Assembly (NCBI GenBank): GCA_963764525.1
Contig: CAVXTC010000016.1
Span: 394,603 to 458,602, forward strand
Length of the DNA: 64,000 bases
Source: DATDIC01 sp963764525
GTDB taxonomy: Bacteria > Pseudomonadota > Alphaproteobacteria > Acetobacterales > Acetobacteraceae
Direction of reading: 5' to 3'
Made by a program: the position numbers and the translations under genes. How positions within the stretch are numbered: position 1 is the stretch's first letter; every line of letters begins with the position of its first letter. Below are positions 62,001 to 64,000 of this stretch, one piece after another. The notes below the pieces were generated by a model. That model saw only the letters and a program-made list of their open reading frames with translations, searched no databases and had not been told where the DNA came from.

Positions 62001-63760
62001 TCACCTAGTTATGCCCAACTCCCGTGCCATGATCTGCAACGCGAGCACCTCTCGAAAAGATGCGGCACTGGGCCAGCCCGCCGGCGTGGAACGAAAGCCC
62101 CTTCTGCCCGGTGGGCCGCGACACGCCCTGCAGCTCACCTTCCTGGTCGCAGCCCAGACGCGGCCGACGCGGTCGCCGACTTCGTCACCGAGAATCCGCC
62201 GCGCCGCCCCCGCCTGGCCCTCGTAGCCGGTGGCGAGCACGATCAGGTCGGCCGGCTTGACGGGGCCGTCCTTCATCGCCGCGCCGTCAGGCCCGAAACG
62301 CTCGATATCGGGACAACTGGACCAGCCCAACCCGGCCATCGACGATCATCTGCGAAGAGCCGGCATCGAAATAGTACCCGCCGCCGCGGCTCTGGTACAT
62401 GATCTGCCAGCCGGCGTCGTCCGGCCGAAGATACGAGATGGAAGCCGCGCCGTTCCAGCCGTCCAGCAGCGCCTGGTCCGCCTCGCGGCTCGCCGCCGTG
62501 ATGCGCTGGTGCGCGCGCCGATAACCGGAAACGGCGAGGCAATGGCGAGCAGCTCGAGGACGTCGAAGGGAACGTCCTCGTCGTACAGCGCATAGGGCGC
62601 CGGCGCTTCTTTCAGGCTGACGACGAGGGACGGGCTGCGCTGGATCAGCGTCACCTCGGCGGCGCCGGAGACGTAGAGAACCTGGCAACGTCGTGGCCGG
62701 AGGTGCCGGTGCCGAGCACCAGGGCGCGCTGCCTGCCAGTCCAGCCGCTGCGTAACCGCCGGAATGCCGCACCGTGCCGCGGAACGTCCGCGAGGCCCGG
62801 AGGTCCGGGCATGATCGGCGTGGTGCTGACGCCGTTGGCGAACACGATGTGCCGCGGCCGCATGCGCCGCTCCGTCCCGTCGCCGAGTTTGAGCTGCACG
62901 TCCCAGCAGCCGGCCGCCGCGTCCCAGGTGCCGCCAGCCAGCTCGGTGCCGCGTCCAGACGTTCAGCTCCATCGCCTCGGCGTAGATCTCGAACCAGTTG
63001 GCCAGCATGTCCTTCGGGATGAAGACCGGCCAGGACCGCGGGAACGGCATGTAGGGCAGGTGGTTGACGCGCGTCTCGTTGTGCAACGTCAGTGCGTGAT
63101 AGCGTCGACGCCAACTGTCGCCGATGCGCGCCTCGCGATCGACGACGAGGGTATCGATGCCGAGCAATGTCAGGCGTGCTGCGACGGACAGGCCCGGCCT
63201 GAGCGGCACCCACGACCAGACACCGCGGGGTCACGGTCCGCATAGGCTTGTGCCCGCTTGCGCCGGTCGAGCCAGTTCTCGCCGCCGAAATTGCGGTTCC
63301 AGTCCACGTCCTGCCAACGCCTGCCGTTGGCGGGGTCCTCGTGGCCGCGGATCTCGTCCAGCGTGGTCATCAGGCGTCCAGGCGCGCTGCCCGCCGCCTT
63401 CGGACACGAGGCGCACGACGCCGTTGCAGCACCCGACGGAAGTCTCGAAGACGAAGATCGCTTCGATCGTCTCGACGCCTGCCCGTACGACATGCCGTGG
63501 CGGCGGTGCGGCCCGGGGCAAGCGCCAACGCGCGCGGCGCCGTTTGCGCGAGGGCGGACGCCATGCGCTCCGCGATGCACGGCGGCGCCGGAGGTGTGAC
63601 GCAGGTCCCAGGTGAACGCGAGAATGTCGCGCCAATGGCAGTCTGCGGCGAACAGCGCTGCGATACGCGCGGCCTCGCCGGAGGCCAAGGCGGCGCCGAA
63701 ATCGTCAAGCCAGGCTTCCGCCGCTGCCTTCGCCGAGATGTTGGTCAGAATGCCGTCCAT
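62001..63760 (-). CDS. FAD-dependent NAD(P)H monooxygenase with N-terminal NTF2-like domain (many frameshifts)
   Basis: About 586 residues through several frames. ATG 63760 starts MDGILTNISAKAAAEAW. The first 130 residues look like a SnoaL/NTF2-type domain (ARIAALFAADCHWRDILAF). Next comes the FAD site VVGAAQAGLSVAARL with IDTLVVDREARIGDSWRRRY, an FMO/Baeyer-Villiger-like stretch HLPYMPFPRSWPVFIPKDML, the NADPH site LVLGTGTSGHDVA and LIVLATGYEGQ near the end. At least six shifts lie between 63700 and 62330. Related fused proteins occur in alphaproteobacteria as putative flavin monooxygenases; the substrate is unknown. Confidence 0.82.
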
Positions 63761-63809
63761 GTCTTTTGTCCTCCATGCTGTCTCGAGATCAAGATCGCAC
63801 GATACGGTA

Positions 63810-64000
63810 TCAGTTCGCCATGTAGCCGCCGTCCACGGGGAAAGCGCCCCCGACGACGAATTGCGCACGGTCCGAGGACAGCCAGCACACCATCTCCGCG
63901 ATGTCCGCCGGCTTGCCGAAATGCAAATGGCCTGGGAACCCTGACCAGCAGTTCATCCCCACGCTGCGCGATCGTTTCGGCAGTCATCTCCGTATCGATC
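63810..64000 (-). CDS. SDR-family oxidoreductase (5' partial at window edge)
   Basis: The C-terminus of a short-chain dehydrogenase. IDTEMTAETIAQRGDELL is the post-catalytic loop, then (H)FGKPADIAEMVCWLSSD and FVVGGAFPVDGGYMAN ending in TGA 63810-63812. One shift lies near 63935. The Rossmann and catalytic parts are beyond the window. It lies 50 bases upstream of the monooxygenase on the same strand, so probably shares its operon. Confidence 0.8.

Overview
The window is high-GC, gene-dense chromosomal DNA from an alphaproteobacterium. A Rhodospirillales/Acetobacteraceae-type organism fits best. This is inferred from the composition, the tRNA-Thr sequence, the adjacent glnD-mutS pair and the flavour of the proteins; no rRNA is present to confirm it.

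Layout. 0-5.5 kb: a partial RibD/DHFR-like gene, a transposon scar (resolvase fragment and a possible Tn3 transposase tail), a D-2-hydroxyacid dehydrogenase, an overlapping pair of 2-oxoglutarate/Fe(II) oxygenases (the second is AlkB), a 3-oxoadipate enol-lactonase-like hydrolase, tRNA-Thr(TGT) and a two-helix membrane protein. 5.8-21.4 kb: the most striking locus, a two-partner-secretion cassette. It holds a TpsB transporter, a giant repeat-rich TpsA exoprotein of about 3,500 residues, and a lipoprotein-like TPR-CHAT (caspase-like) protein. 21.4-23.1 kb: a lower-GC patch with a 100-bp inverted-repeat element, an HTH remnant, a broken DUF6602 gene and a Hint-like fragment. 23-28 kb: a sugar-type ABC transporter operon with an SDR. 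28-29.3 kb: an IS1380 transposase remnant and a truncated haloalkane dehalogenase. 29.3-32.5 kb: an HxlR-HlyD-MFS efflux operon. 32.6-40.2 kb: an oligopeptide ABC operon, interrupted once by a VapBC-like pair and once by an antisense dienelactone hydrolase/DUF6295 insert. 40.2-45.7 kb: glnD and mutS. 46-50.4 kb: three small enzyme-like genes, then motB-motA. 50.6-55.5 kb: Lrp regulator with nitroreductase, DUF4239, GST, mntH with a clear operator, and a CDF-like transporter. 55.6-64 kb: a second DUF4239, SDR plus acyl-CoA dehydrogenase, DUF3108, a lipoprotein, a lytic transglycosylase with SPOR, a type III restriction remnant, an FAD monooxygenase and a partial SDR.

A pervasive feature affects the whole annotation. 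Many conserved genes (tpsB, tpsA, CHAT, mntH, glnD, mutS, ABC components and others) are interrupted by what look like single-base insertions, and less often deletions, while the protein continues in a neighbouring frame. In most cases I give the coordinates of the whole gene and the approximate shift point. Because core genes are hit, sequencing or assembly error is the simplest explanation. A few loci (VapC, dehalogenase, DUF6602, resolvase) have additional damage and look like genuine pseudogenes.
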